Shown here piece by piece: positions 42,300 to 50,920 of a stretch of 64,000 bases of DNA (positions within the stretch are counted from its first letter, which is position 1; every line of letters begins with the position of its first letter). The notes beneath the pieces are model-generated. The model saw only the letters and a list, made by a program, of their open reading frames with translations. It did no database searches and had not been told where the DNA came from. Source of the DNA: CAVUAT01 sp963739545 (lineage in GTDB: Bacteria; Actinomycetota; Thermoleophilia; Solirubrobacterales; 70-9). The stretch lies in contig CAVUAT010000011.1 of assembly GCA_963739545.1 (NCBI GenBank), positions 1 through 64,000 on the forward strand, written 5' to 3'. Position numbers and translations under genes: made by a program.

Positions 42300-43365
42300 A
42301 GTCGAGGTTGAGGGTTACGGTCGTCCGAGCACGGGCTGAATCGAAGCTCGACCTGGCCGAGCAACCGAGCGGGTGACGGGAGCGCCTCGCCCGCTCTGCC
42401 GGCGGCTGGGAACGGGACCGGCCGAGCCTCGTACCTTTCGGTCCTCGGACGCCACCTCGCATCGGTTTCGCGGCTCCTCCCTGTCACTCCCTTCGCCGAT
42501 CTTCATCTCGCCGGAACGGTGGACTCAGAGGTGCGATCGGGGCGTCGCCCCCGTTCCCACTCGGGCTCGCGGCGAGCCGTCTGCCGCCTTCGATTCGCTC
42601 CGGGACAGATTGTCCGACGGCCCGCCTGCCGTTGTCGACGCGGCGTCGGTTCACACCTCGGCGGCGTGCGGCGACAGAGGAGTCGAGGCGATGCCGGCGC
42701 GCCTCCGATCTCGACTCCTGTCGTCCGGCGCGACGCGAGTGAGCGCCGGTCCGCGGCGAGGCCTCGGTGCTTCGCGACGTCTCCGGCGGGCCGGGTCCGC
42801 GGATCGCGGCGGTCCCCGGGGCGCCACCGACATCCCGAGCGATGCGCACCGCCCGTCCGCGGAGAAGGTCCGGCCGCCGCCGGCTCCGGCGAGCCACCGA
42901 ACGCCGCCGCACCCCCACCGCTCGCCACCGCGGACGCGACGCCAGATCGGCCAGCGGAATCCGCGACAAATGCGCTCCATTCTCGAAGCCCGCCGGAGGT
43001 CGCGAGCTCCCTCCCGACGACGGTGTCTATCGACGAGCACCGAGACGCGACGGGTCCTCGGGACCGGCCCGGCGGCCACGGATCGCGCCCCGCCCCCGCC
43101 GCGCACCGCCGGATCGCCCGGCTTCCTCCCCTCGCAACCCGCCGCTGAAGCGCTCGGCATCGCGACGGGAGTTGGGAGGGAGGAGAGCGGGCCGGCGCCA
43201 CAGCGCAGGGCAAGCGCATCGCAGCCCAGGGACGGTCAGGGGCCGAACGAAAACTGGGGAGGCCGCCACGCGTAAACGACGCCTGGGTCGCGCGATTTTG
43301 TTGAGCGAGCGTTATTTCATCCGAGCGGGCATTCGTGGCTGCCGCGTGCTCGGATAGGATCGCGC
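42300..43365. other. About 1 kb upstream of the mce cluster with no credible gene
   Basis: All six frames are open for hundreds of bases, but the translations are Arg/Pro/Ser-rich without domains, signal peptides or Shine-Dalgarno sites, and no frame shows the coding bias of the neighbours. The base composition stays GC- and CpG-rich. The right end (43300-43365) is less GC-rich, with GATTTTGTTGAGCGAGCG and TTATTTCATCC, and may hold the mce promoter. I see no tRNA, RNase P, tmRNA or SRP hallmark. Confidence 0.5.
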
Positions 43366-44886
43366 GTGCGCAGGCGGAGGACCTGGGCGCCGCATCTACT
43401 TAGGGACCGGAGAGGAAGCTCTGAAGCGAAACTCGTCGTATCACCGCGCGGGCCGAGAGGGCTCTGCGTGACGCCCAGCGAGGGAGGAACCTCGCCGCAG
43501 ATCAGCAGGGGCAGCCGGTTCGGTCGCCTGGCTGCGATCGGTGCGCTCGTCCTGGCGGTCATCGCGATCGCTGTGGTGTTCCTCGGCGGCGGCGACGACG
43601 GCAGCAAGTACCGCCTCCTGTTCGAGACCGGGGGCCAGCTCGTCAAGGGCAACCAGGTCCTGATCGGCGGCGCGCCGGTCGGCACCGTCGATGAGATCGA
43701 GCTCCGCGACGACGCGCAGGCCGAGGTGTCCATCACCATCGACCAGGAGCTCCACCAGGGCACCTCCGCGGTGATCCGCTCGACCTCGCTATCCGGAGTC
43801 GCGAACCGCTACATCTCGATCACGCCCGGCCCCGACAACCTCCCGGCGCTCGGTGACGACGAGCTGATCACCCAGGTCGACACCACCACCCCGGTCGACC
43901 TCGACCAGCTCTTCAACGCGATCCGAGAGCCCGAGCGCAAGGCCCTTCAGGACATCATCCAGGGGTCCGCCACCGTCTACGCGGGCCGCAGCGCGGAGGC
44001 CAACGAGACCTATCGCTACCTCAGCCCGTCACTCACCGCGACCACCCGTCTGATCGACGAGCTGAACGCCGACGAGCGTGTCCTCAGCGACTTCCTCGTC
44101 AGCGGCTCGCGGGTCGTGACGGCACTCGGCGAGCGCCGCGACGACCTCGCCGAGCTGACCTCCAACGGCAACCAGGCGCTCGGCGCGATCGCCTCCCAGA
44201 ACGAGAACCTCAGCCGGGCCCTGAAGGCGCTGCCGCCGGCCCTCCGCCAGGCAAATACGACCTTCGCGAACCTCCGCCCAACCCTCGACGACCTTGATCC
44301 ACTGATCGAGACTGCCCGGACCTCGACGAAGGACCTCCCCGGCTTCCTCCGCCAGCTGAACCCCGTCATCGCCAAGAGCGTCCCCGTCTTCAAGGACCTC
44401 CGGCTCGCCGTCAACAAGGAGGGCAAGAACAACGACCTCGCCGATGCCGCAGCGAAGCTGGTGCCGCTCCGCAAGGCCGCCGACTCCGCGGTCGAGCCGG
44501 CCGTCCAGGCGATGGTCGATTCCGAGCCGACCTTTCAGTTCCTCCGTCCCTACGCCCCCGACCTGCTGACCGCGCTCGGCAGGCTCGGCCACATCTCCTC
44601 CATTTATGACGCCGACGGCCACCTCGTCCGCGTCCAGCCCGCAGCGCTCAACCTCTTCTCCCGTCTCCCGTCCGGCGACCTCGATCCGATCTCGACGACC
44701 GCGCAGCTCGCCGACTACGGGCCCTTCGGCTCGCCCAACTTCAAGACGTACCACCGCTGCCCCGGCGGCACGACCCAGCCCGCCGCCGACGGCTCCAGCC
44801 CATTCCTCGACAACGGCCTGCTGACTCCGGGCCCCCCGTTCCCGCCCGGTGACTGCGACCCGACCGACGTGCCCCTCGGACCATGA
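43366..44886 (+). CDS. Mce-family (MlaD domain) protein 1
   Basis: A 506-residue Mce protein. After a short cytoplasmic N-terminus comes a membrane anchor (LAAIGALVLAVIAIAVVFLG), the MCE/MlaD domain (YRLLFETGGQLVKGNQVLIG then GAPVGTVDEIEL), and a long helical region of heptad-like segments up to residue 390 that forms the needle or tunnel. The C-terminus carries two cysteines (YHRCPGG and PGDCDP). Mce hexamers move lipids or sterols across the envelope. GTG 43366 gives the longest frame; GTG 43468 would shorten the N-terminus by 34 residues and is equally plausible. It is first of six coupled mce genes. Confidence 0.9.
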   Translation: MRRRRTWAPHLLRDRRGSSEAKLVVSPRGPRGLCVTPSEGGTSPQISRGSRFGRLAAIGALVLAVIAIAVVFLGGGDDGSKYRLLFETGGQLVKGNQVLIGGAPVGTVDEIELRDDAQAEVSITIDQELHQGTSAVIRSTSLSGVANRYISITPGPDNLPALGDDELITQVDTTTPVDLDQLFNAIREPERKALQDIIQGSATVYAGRSAEANETYRYLSPSLTATTRLIDELNADERVLSDFLVSGSRVVTALGERRDDLAELTSNGNQALGAIASQNENLSRALKALPPALRQANTTFANLRPTLDDLDPLIETARTSTKDLPGFLRQLNPVIAKSVPVFKDLRLAVNKEGKNNDLADAAAKLVPLRKAADSAVEPAVQAMVDSEPTFQFLRPYAPDLLTALGRLGHISSIYDADGHLVRVQPAALNLFSRLPSGDLDPISTTAQLADYGPFGSPNFKTYHRCPGGTTQPAADGSSPFLDNGLLTPGPPFPPGDCDPTDVPLGP

Positions 44887-44938
44887 TGCCCCACCGGGGT
44901 CAACACTCACCAGCTTCATCCCGCCGGAGGCCGGCGTC

Positions 44939-46553
44939 GTGAGGCGCATCTTCGTCATAGCCCTTGGACTGCTGGCCGCCGGGCTGCTGGTCGCCCTTCC
45001 GGCGATGAGCGCCGACGACGGTCCGTACAAGGTGCGCGCCGTCTTCGACAACGGCGGCTTCATGGTCAAGGGCGAGGAGGTCCGAATCGCGGGCGCCAAG
45101 GCCGGGCTGGTCGAGTCCGTGGACGTCTCCGACGACGAGGAGATCGTCAGCGCCGAGAACGGAGGCGCGGCGGTCCCGGGCAAGGCCGTGATCACCTTCA
45201 CGATCGACGACGACGGCTTCACGGACTTCCGCGAGGACGCCTCGTGCACGATCCGCCCGCAGTCTCTGATCGGCGAGCGCTTCCTCGACTGCATTCCCAC
45301 GCAGCCGCGGGCGCCCGGTCAGCCGCTGCCGCCCGAGCTCGGCGAGATCCCCGAAGGGGAGGAAGGGGAGGGCCAGCGCCTGCTCCCCCTCGAGAACAAC
45401 GGCAAGACGGTCGACCTCGACCTGATCAACAACATCAACCGCGCGCCCTACCGCGACCGCTTCCGCCTCATCCTCAACGACCTCGGCGCCGGGCTCGCCG
45501 CCCGCGGCGACGACCTCGGCGCGATCATCGACCGCGCCAACCCGGCGCTGCGCCAGACCGACCGCGTCCTGAAGATCCTCGCCGATCAGAGCAACCGCCT
45601 CGCCAGCCTCGCGAGCGACGGTGACGAGGTGCTCCAGCCTCTCGCCGACAACCGCTCGAGCGTCACCGGCTTCCTCACCAACGCCCGGATCGCCGGCGAG
45701 GCGACCGCGGAACGAAGCGCCGACCTCGAGGAGCAGCTGGCGAAGTTCCCGGAGACGCTACGCGAGGTCACGCTGACCATGAAGGACCTTCGTGGGTTCG
45801 CCGATCAGGGCACTCCCCTCATGGAGGACGTCGGCGCGGTCGCCCCCGACCTGAGCAAGGCGACCCAGAAGCTCGCGCCGTTCGCCCGGGCCGGCACCCC
45901 TGCGCTGAAGTCGCTCGGCGCCGCTGCGGAGCTCGCGGGCCCGGACCTCGTCGCCTCTGACCCGCTCCTCATCGACCTCCGCGAGCTCGGCAAGAAGACC
46001 GCGCCCGCCTCCAAGAACCTCCAGGACCTGCTCGTGACCTTCGCCAAGACGAAGGGCTTCCAGTACCTGATGGACTTCATCTACTACTCGAGCTCGTCGA
46101 TCAGCGGCTACGACAGCCACGGCCACTTCCTGCGCGCCCAGACGCTGCTCAGCAACTGCCTCGAGTTCGAGCTCGTCCCGTTCCCGGGCTGCGAGGCCTT
46201 CTTCCGCAATACGCCGGCCGCCGCGCCCACCACCAAAGAAGAAGAAGAAGGGCAAGTCGAGCGTCCTGCGCTCGGAGCAGCCACAGGCCCCGTCCGAGAC
46301 GCCGGCGCCCGACCTGCTGCCGCCGATCGACGAGCTCATCCCCGAGCTGGCGCCCGAGCCGACCGAGCCGACCGAGCCGACCGACCCCACCGAACCCGGG
46401 GAGCCGGGCGATGAGCCGGCCGAGCCCGCCGGCGAGGACCCGAGCGCGGCCGCCGTTCAGGCGTCGAGCAGAAGCGGCGCGCCCGGCGCAGACCCGATGA
46501 CCATGGAGGACGCCTCGATCTTCCTCGACTACCTGCTTGGAGCGGGAGCGTGA
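44939..46553 (+). CDS. Mce-family protein 2, frameshift near 46230
   Basis: It starts at GTG 44939 behind GGAGG. The anchor is FVIALGLLAAGLLVALPAMS, followed by the MlaD domain (YKVRAVFDNGGFMVKGEEVR, IAGAKAGLVESV) and a helical tunnel region. At the AAG tract 46229-46246 the frame changes. The original frame ends at 46414 with unlikely Arg-rich residues. One base over, the product continues as KKKKGKSSVLRSE, then a Glu-Pro-Thr repeat (EPTEPTEPTDPTEPGEPGDE) and DASIFLDYLLGAGA, stopping at 46553 just before the next gene. The shift is an indel or an unusual recoding site. The joined length is about 537 residues. Confidence 0.85.
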
Positions 46554-46605
46554 TGCCCCACTGGGACAAACACCATCGCGGTCGGGCCCGAGAGGGGCTG
46601 GCGTC

Positions 46606-48093
46606 GTGAGGGGCGGGCGCGCGGGGAGCCTGGCGGCGAGCCCGACCCTGGTCGGCGCGGTCACGGTGCTCGTCGTGATCGTCGCGGTCTTCCTCTCCTA
46701 CCAGGCGAACACGGGCCTGCCCTTCGTCCCGACCTACCGTCTCTCGGCCACGCTGCCCAACGCCAACACCCTCGTTCCCGGAAACGAGATCAGGGTGGGG
46801 GGCATCCGGGTCGGACAGATCGAGAGCGTCGAGCCGATCACGACCGAGACCGTCGATCCCGAGACCGGGCAGACGACCGTCGACGTCGCCGCGAAGGCCA
46901 ACATGGAGCTGATCGCCGACCTCGATCCGCTGCCCGAGGACAGCACGGTGATCGTGCGCTCGCGCTCCGCCCTGGGCCTCAAGTACCTGGACCTCCAGCG
47001 CGGCGACTCCGACGAGGGCTTCGAGCAGGGGGCGACGATGCCGCTGAGTGCCGCGACGCCCGAGCCCGTCGAGCTCGACGAGCTCTTCGCAACCTTCGAC
47101 GACCCGACCCGCGCGGCGATCCAGTCCAACCTCGTCGAGTTCGGCAACGCACTCGCCGGGCGGGGCCAGAGCCTGAACGCCGCGATCGGTGACCTGCGGC
47201 CGGTCGTCGAGCGGCTCGACCCGGTGATGCGCAACCTTGCGTCGTCCAACACGGACCTCGCTGGCTTCGTCCGGGGCCTCGCCGGCGCTGCCGCCGAGGT
47301 GGCTCCCGTCGCCCGTCAGCAGGGCGAGCTGTTCGTCAACCTCGAGACCACCTTCGGGGCTTTCGCGGACGTCGCTAGGCCCTTCATCCAAGAGACGATC
47401 TCGCGCTCGCCCGAGGCCGAGGACGCGGCGATCGAGTCGCTGCCTCGCATTCGTCCCTTCCTTCGCAACACCACCGGCCTGTTCGCCGACCTGCGCCCGG
47501 GCTTCTCGGCGCTGGTGCCGCAGGCGAGCACGGTCGCGCAGGCCACCGCGATCGGCATCAAGGCGCTCCGCCAGTCGCCCGCCTTCAACGCCCAGATCCC
47601 ACCGACGACCCAGGCGCTGGTGAACCTCACCAACAACGCCGGCGCGCGCGAGGGCATCGACGACCTCGACGCCCTGAACGTCCAGCTCGACCCGCTGCTC
47701 GCCTTCATCGCGCCCGCGCAGGCGGTCTGCAACTACGGCAGCCTGTTGTTCCGGAACGTCGGCAACCACCTCGCCTTCGGTGACGGGATCGGCACCTACC
47801 AGCGGTTCATCGTCCTGAACCCGCCGCAGGGCCCCAACAACGTCGGCAGCCCCGCATCGGCGCCCGCGAACGGCGGCGCAGGGAGTACCCCGAACAACTT
47901 CCTGCACGCCAACCCCTACCCGAACACGGCCTCGCCCGGCCAGATCCGCGAGTGCGAGGCCGGCAACGAGGGCTTCGTGAACCCGAACGCGACAACGATC
48001 GGAAACGTCCCCGGCAACCAGGGAATCGTGACCGAGGAGCAGATCTGCGAGCAGCTCGGAACCTGCGAAAAGAAAAAGAAGAAGAAGAAGTGA
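46606..48093 (+). CDS. Mce-family protein 3 with polylysine C-terminus
   Basis: A 495-residue Mce protein starts at GTG 46606. The anchor is LVGAVTVLVVIVAVFLSYQA, the MlaD domain YRLSATLPNANTLVPGNEIR then VGGIRVGQIESV, and a helical tunnel region runs to about residue 360. A Pro/Asn-rich tail (PYPNTASPGQIRECEAGNEG) follows, and a final CEKKKKKKK, coded by an A-rich tract. The next mce gene starts inside its stop codon (GTGA). The lysine run resembles tails on several other exported proteins in the window. Confidence 0.92.
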   Translation: MRGGRAGSLAASPTLVGAVTVLVVIVAVFLSYQANTGLPFVPTYRLSATLPNANTLVPGNEIRVGGIRVGQIESVEPITTETVDPETGQTTVDVAAKANMELIADLDPLPEDSTVIVRSRSALGLKYLDLQRGDSDEGFEQGATMPLSAATPEPVELDELFATFDDPTRAAIQSNLVEFGNALAGRGQSLNAAIGDLRPVVERLDPVMRNLASSNTDLAGFVRGLAGAAAEVAPVARQQGELFVNLETTFGAFADVARPFIQETISRSPEAEDAAIESLPRIRPFLRNTTGLFADLRPGFSALVPQASTVAQATAIGIKALRQSPAFNAQIPPTTQALVNLTNNAGAREGIDDLDALNVQLDPLLAFIAPAQAVCNYGSLLFRNVGNHLAFGDGIGTYQRFIVLNPPQGPNNVGSPASAPANGGAGSTPNNFLHANPYPNTASPGQIRECEAGNEGFVNPNATTIGNVPGNQGIVTEEQICEQLGTCEKKKKKKK

Positions 48094-49610
48094 GCCCCGA
48101 AGCCCCCAAGCAAGAGAAGGCCCCGAGCTACGACGAGCGGATCTACCGCAAGGGCCATCCGCCGCACCTGGCCCGCAACGGCCTGATCCTGATCGCGCTG
48201 ATCGTGATCGGCACCTACTTCGCGCTCACGAAGGCGAACCCGTTCGCCGATCCGTTCGAGGCCAAGGCCGTCTTCAGCAACGCCGCGAACGTCCGCAAGG
48301 ACTCGCCGGTGCGCATCGCCGGCGTCAACGTCGGCAAGGTCCAGAGCGTGGAGAGCGTGGGGGACGCCGCCGAGGTCACCTTCACCATCGACGACGCCGG
48401 GCTGCCGATCCGCGAGGACGCGCAGGTCGAGATCCGCCCGCGAATCTTCCTCGAAGGAAACTTCTTCCTCGACGTCAAGCCGGGCAGCCCGAGCGCGCCG
48501 GAGCTCGAGACCGGCGACACCATTCCGGTCACGCAGACATCGACGGCGGTCCAGCTCGACGAGATCCTGACCACACTGCAGGCACCCGACCGCGAGAACC
48601 TGCAGAAGCTGCTGCAGGGCTACGGGACCGCCCTCAACTACCAGCCGACGGCCGCGGACGACAAGGGCCAAGACCCTGATGTCCAGGGCGAGAGCGCGGC
48701 GGAAGCCACGAACGACGCCTTCGTCTACGGCGCGACGGGAGCGCGCGACACGGCGATCGTCAACGAGGCCCTCCTCGGCGAGGAGCCCGACGATCTCTCC
48801 CAGCTGATCGCCTCGAACGCCAAGGTCTTCAACGCGCTGCTGCTCCGGGAGCAGCAGCTGAAGGGCTTCGTCACCAACCTGAACATCACCGCGGGGGCGT
48901 TCGCAGCCGAGTCCGACAACCTCGCCGAGTCGGTGCGCCTCCTCGCTCCGACGCTCGAGCGGGCCACGCCGGCGCTTCGTAACACCAACGACACCTTCCC
49001 GTTCCTGCGCGCCTTCGCGCGCGACATCACCCCCGGCGTGGCTGAGATACCCGCGACGATCGCCGCGTCTCCGACCTGGCTGAAGCAGACTCGAAAGCTG
49101 CTCAACCGCCAGGAGCTCGGGCGTCTCGCCTACCAGCTGCGCCTCACCGGACAGCCCGCAGCGGAAGCGGCGGCAGCGGGCCCCGGCTTGTTCAACGAGA
49201 TCGAGCTGCTGAGCCGGTGCGTTTCCAACGTGCTCATCCCCACGGGCGACGTCGTCATCAACGACCCGTTCACGACCGGCGTCCCCAACTACAAGGAGTT
49301 CGGCTACGCGGTCACCGGGTTCGCGGGCGAGACCCAGAACTTCGACGGCAACGGCCCTTACATTCGCTTCAACGCCGGCGGCGGCAGCTTCGGCGCCAAC
49401 AACGGCCTCGTCAGCTCCGCGATCCCGAACGGGGGCTTCGAGAACGAGGAGGGCTTCGGCCACGCCGCCTTCCCGCCGCTCGGCACCCAGCCCGTGATGG
49501 GGATCAAGCCTCCGTATCGCACCGACGTCCCCTGCTACATCAACGCCATCCCTGACCTCAACGGCCCGGCGGCGGCACTTGGCCCCCCGAGCCCGGCGGC
49601 GGTGCCGTAA
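48090..49610 (+). CDS. Mce-family protein 4
   Basis: A 506-residue Mce protein from GTG 48090, overlapping the previous stop by 4 bp. The N-terminal cytoplasmic stretch is basic (EAPKQEKAPSYDERIYRKGH), the anchor is NGLILIALIVIGTYFAL, and the MlaD domain EAKAVFSNAANVRKDSPVRI then AGVNVGKVQSV. The tunnel helices follow, and a C-terminal globular part holds FNEIELLSRCVSNVLIPTGD and PYRTDVPCYINAIPDL. It ends at 49610, where the next gene begins in the overlapping TAATG. Confidence 0.92.
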   Translation: MSPEAPKQEKAPSYDERIYRKGHPPHLARNGLILIALIVIGTYFALTKANPFADPFEAKAVFSNAANVRKDSPVRIAGVNVGKVQSVESVGDAAEVTFTIDDAGLPIREDAQVEIRPRIFLEGNFFLDVKPGSPSAPELETGDTIPVTQTSTAVQLDEILTTLQAPDRENLQKLLQGYGTALNYQPTAADDKGQDPDVQGESAAEATNDAFVYGATGARDTAIVNEALLGEEPDDLSQLIASNAKVFNALLLREQQLKGFVTNLNITAGAFAAESDNLAESVRLLAPTLERATPALRNTNDTFPFLRAFARDITPGVAEIPATIAASPTWLKQTRKLLNRQELGRLAYQLRLTGQPAAEAAAAGPGLFNEIELLSRCVSNVLIPTGDVVINDPFTTGVPNYKEFGYAVTGFAGETQNFDGNGPYIRFNAGGGSFGANNGLVSSAIPNGGFENEEGFGHAAFPPLGTQPVMGIKPPYRTDVPCYINAIPDLNGPAAALGPPSPAAVP

Positions 49611-50920
49611 TGCGCCGCGCGATCCGAGAGCACCTGAGGGACTTCATCGCGATCGTCGCGCTGACGGCGCTCGGTCTGTTCACGCTCGGCTACATCCTCT
49701 CCCAGCAGGCCACGGCGCTGCCGAGCTGGCTGCCCATCCTCGGTGAGGAGCGCTTCGAGCTCAAGGCCGAGCTGAGCACGGCGCAGGCCGTGACGCCGGG
49801 CCAGGGCCAGGCGGTCAACATCGCCGGCGTCCAGGTCGGTGACATCACTGGGGTCGAGCTGAACGACGGCAGCGCGACCGTGACAATGGAGGTCGACAAC
49901 GACCAGGCCAAGCTGATCAACGAGGACGCGAGCCTGCTGTTGCGGCCGAAGACGGGCCTGAACGACATGGTGATCGAGGTAGACCCCGGCACCCCGGGCA
50001 CCCCGGTCGAGGAGGGGACCACGGTCCCGCTCTCATCGACCCTGCCGAACGTGAACCCCGACGAGGTCCTCGCCTCGCTCGACGCCGATACGCAGTCCTT
50101 CCTGAAGCTGCTCCTCGCCGGCGGCGCTGAGGCCCTCGGCGGCGACCGCGGCGTCAAGCTCTCGGGCGCGCTGCGCCGCCTCGAGCCGTTCGCCCGCGAC
50201 GCCGCGAAGATCAGCGGTGCCCTCGTGGACCGCCGCGACAGCGTGCGGCGCTCGATCCGCAACTTCCGCCTCCTCGCCGACGAGCTGGCCGACAAGGACA
50301 CCGAGCTCACCGGGTTCGTCGATTCCTCCAACGCCGTGCTTCAGTCCTTCGCCAACCAGGAGGCCTCGATCAGGGCCGCTCTGCGGGAGCTTCCCGACAC
50401 GCTGAAGCAGACCAACGACGCCCTGAAGAGCGCCAACGAGTTCGCGCTTGCATCGCTTCCCGCCCTGCGCGACTCACTGCCTGGAGCCCGCGCTCTGAAG
50501 CCGGCTCTCGAGGCGCTGCAGCCGTTCCTGCGCGAGACGGCGGCGCCGATCCGCGACCAGATCCGCCCGTTCACGGTCCAGGCGTTCGCGCCCACCAAGC
50601 ACCTGCGCCAGGCCACCGAGGGCCTGGCCAAGACCACGCCGCCGCTCAAGAACGCGTTCAACCGCCTCAACGAGGGAACGAACGCGCTCGCCGCCAACCC
50701 GACGGGCGAGCAGGAGGGCTACCTGTTCTTCCTGCCCTGGCTCAACCACAACCTCAACTCGCTGTTCCTGCTCCAGGACGCTCACGGGCCGCTCCGCAGG
50801 GGGATCGTCATGCTCTCATGCGGTACCGCCAAGTTCGCCGAGGGCATCGGGCGTAACGCCCCGTACATCGGGGCGCTGCTGCAGCTGACCAACCAGCCAC
50901 GAGAGACGGAGATCTGCTGA
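49610..50920 (+). CDS. Mce-family protein 5
   Basis: A 436-residue Mce protein, the shortest of the six. The anchor is FIAIVALTALGLFTLGYILS, the MlaD domain FELKAELSTAQAVTPGQGQA then VNIAGVQVGDITGVEL, then helical tunnel segments. The C-terminus has FFLPWLNHNLNSLFLLQDAH and LSCGTAKFAEG. Its ATG overlaps the upstream stop and its own stop overlaps the next start (TGATG), showing translational coupling throughout the cluster. Confidence 0.92.
   Translation: MRRAIREHLRDFIAIVALTALGLFTLGYILSQQATALPSWLPILGEERFELKAELSTAQAVTPGQGQAVNIAGVQVGDITGVELNDGSATVTMEVDNDQAKLINEDASLLLRPKTGLNDMVIEVDPGTPGTPVEEGTTVPLSSTLPNVNPDEVLASLDADTQSFLKLLLAGGAEALGGDRGVKLSGALRRLEPFARDAAKISGALVDRRDSVRRSIRNFRLLADELADKDTELTGFVDSSNAVLQSFANQEASIRAALRELPDTLKQTNDALKSANEFALASLPALRDSLPGARALKPALEALQPFLRETAAPIRDQIRPFTVQAFAPTKHLRQATEGLAKTTPPLKNAFNRLNEGTNALAANPTGEQEGYLFFLPWLNHNLNSLFLLQDAHGPLRRGIVMLSCGTAKFAEGIGRNAPYIGALLQLTNQPRETEIC

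Noticed and set aside
42373..43275. 300-codon frame on the plus strand before the mce cluster
   Set aside because: Arg/Pro/Ser-rich, no start signal, no domain, and equally long frames exist on both strands; treated as noncoding.
42300..43365. Possible RNase P RNA, tmRNA or SRP RNA in the gene-free kilobase
   Set aside because: None of the universally conserved core motifs of these RNAs could be found on either strand.
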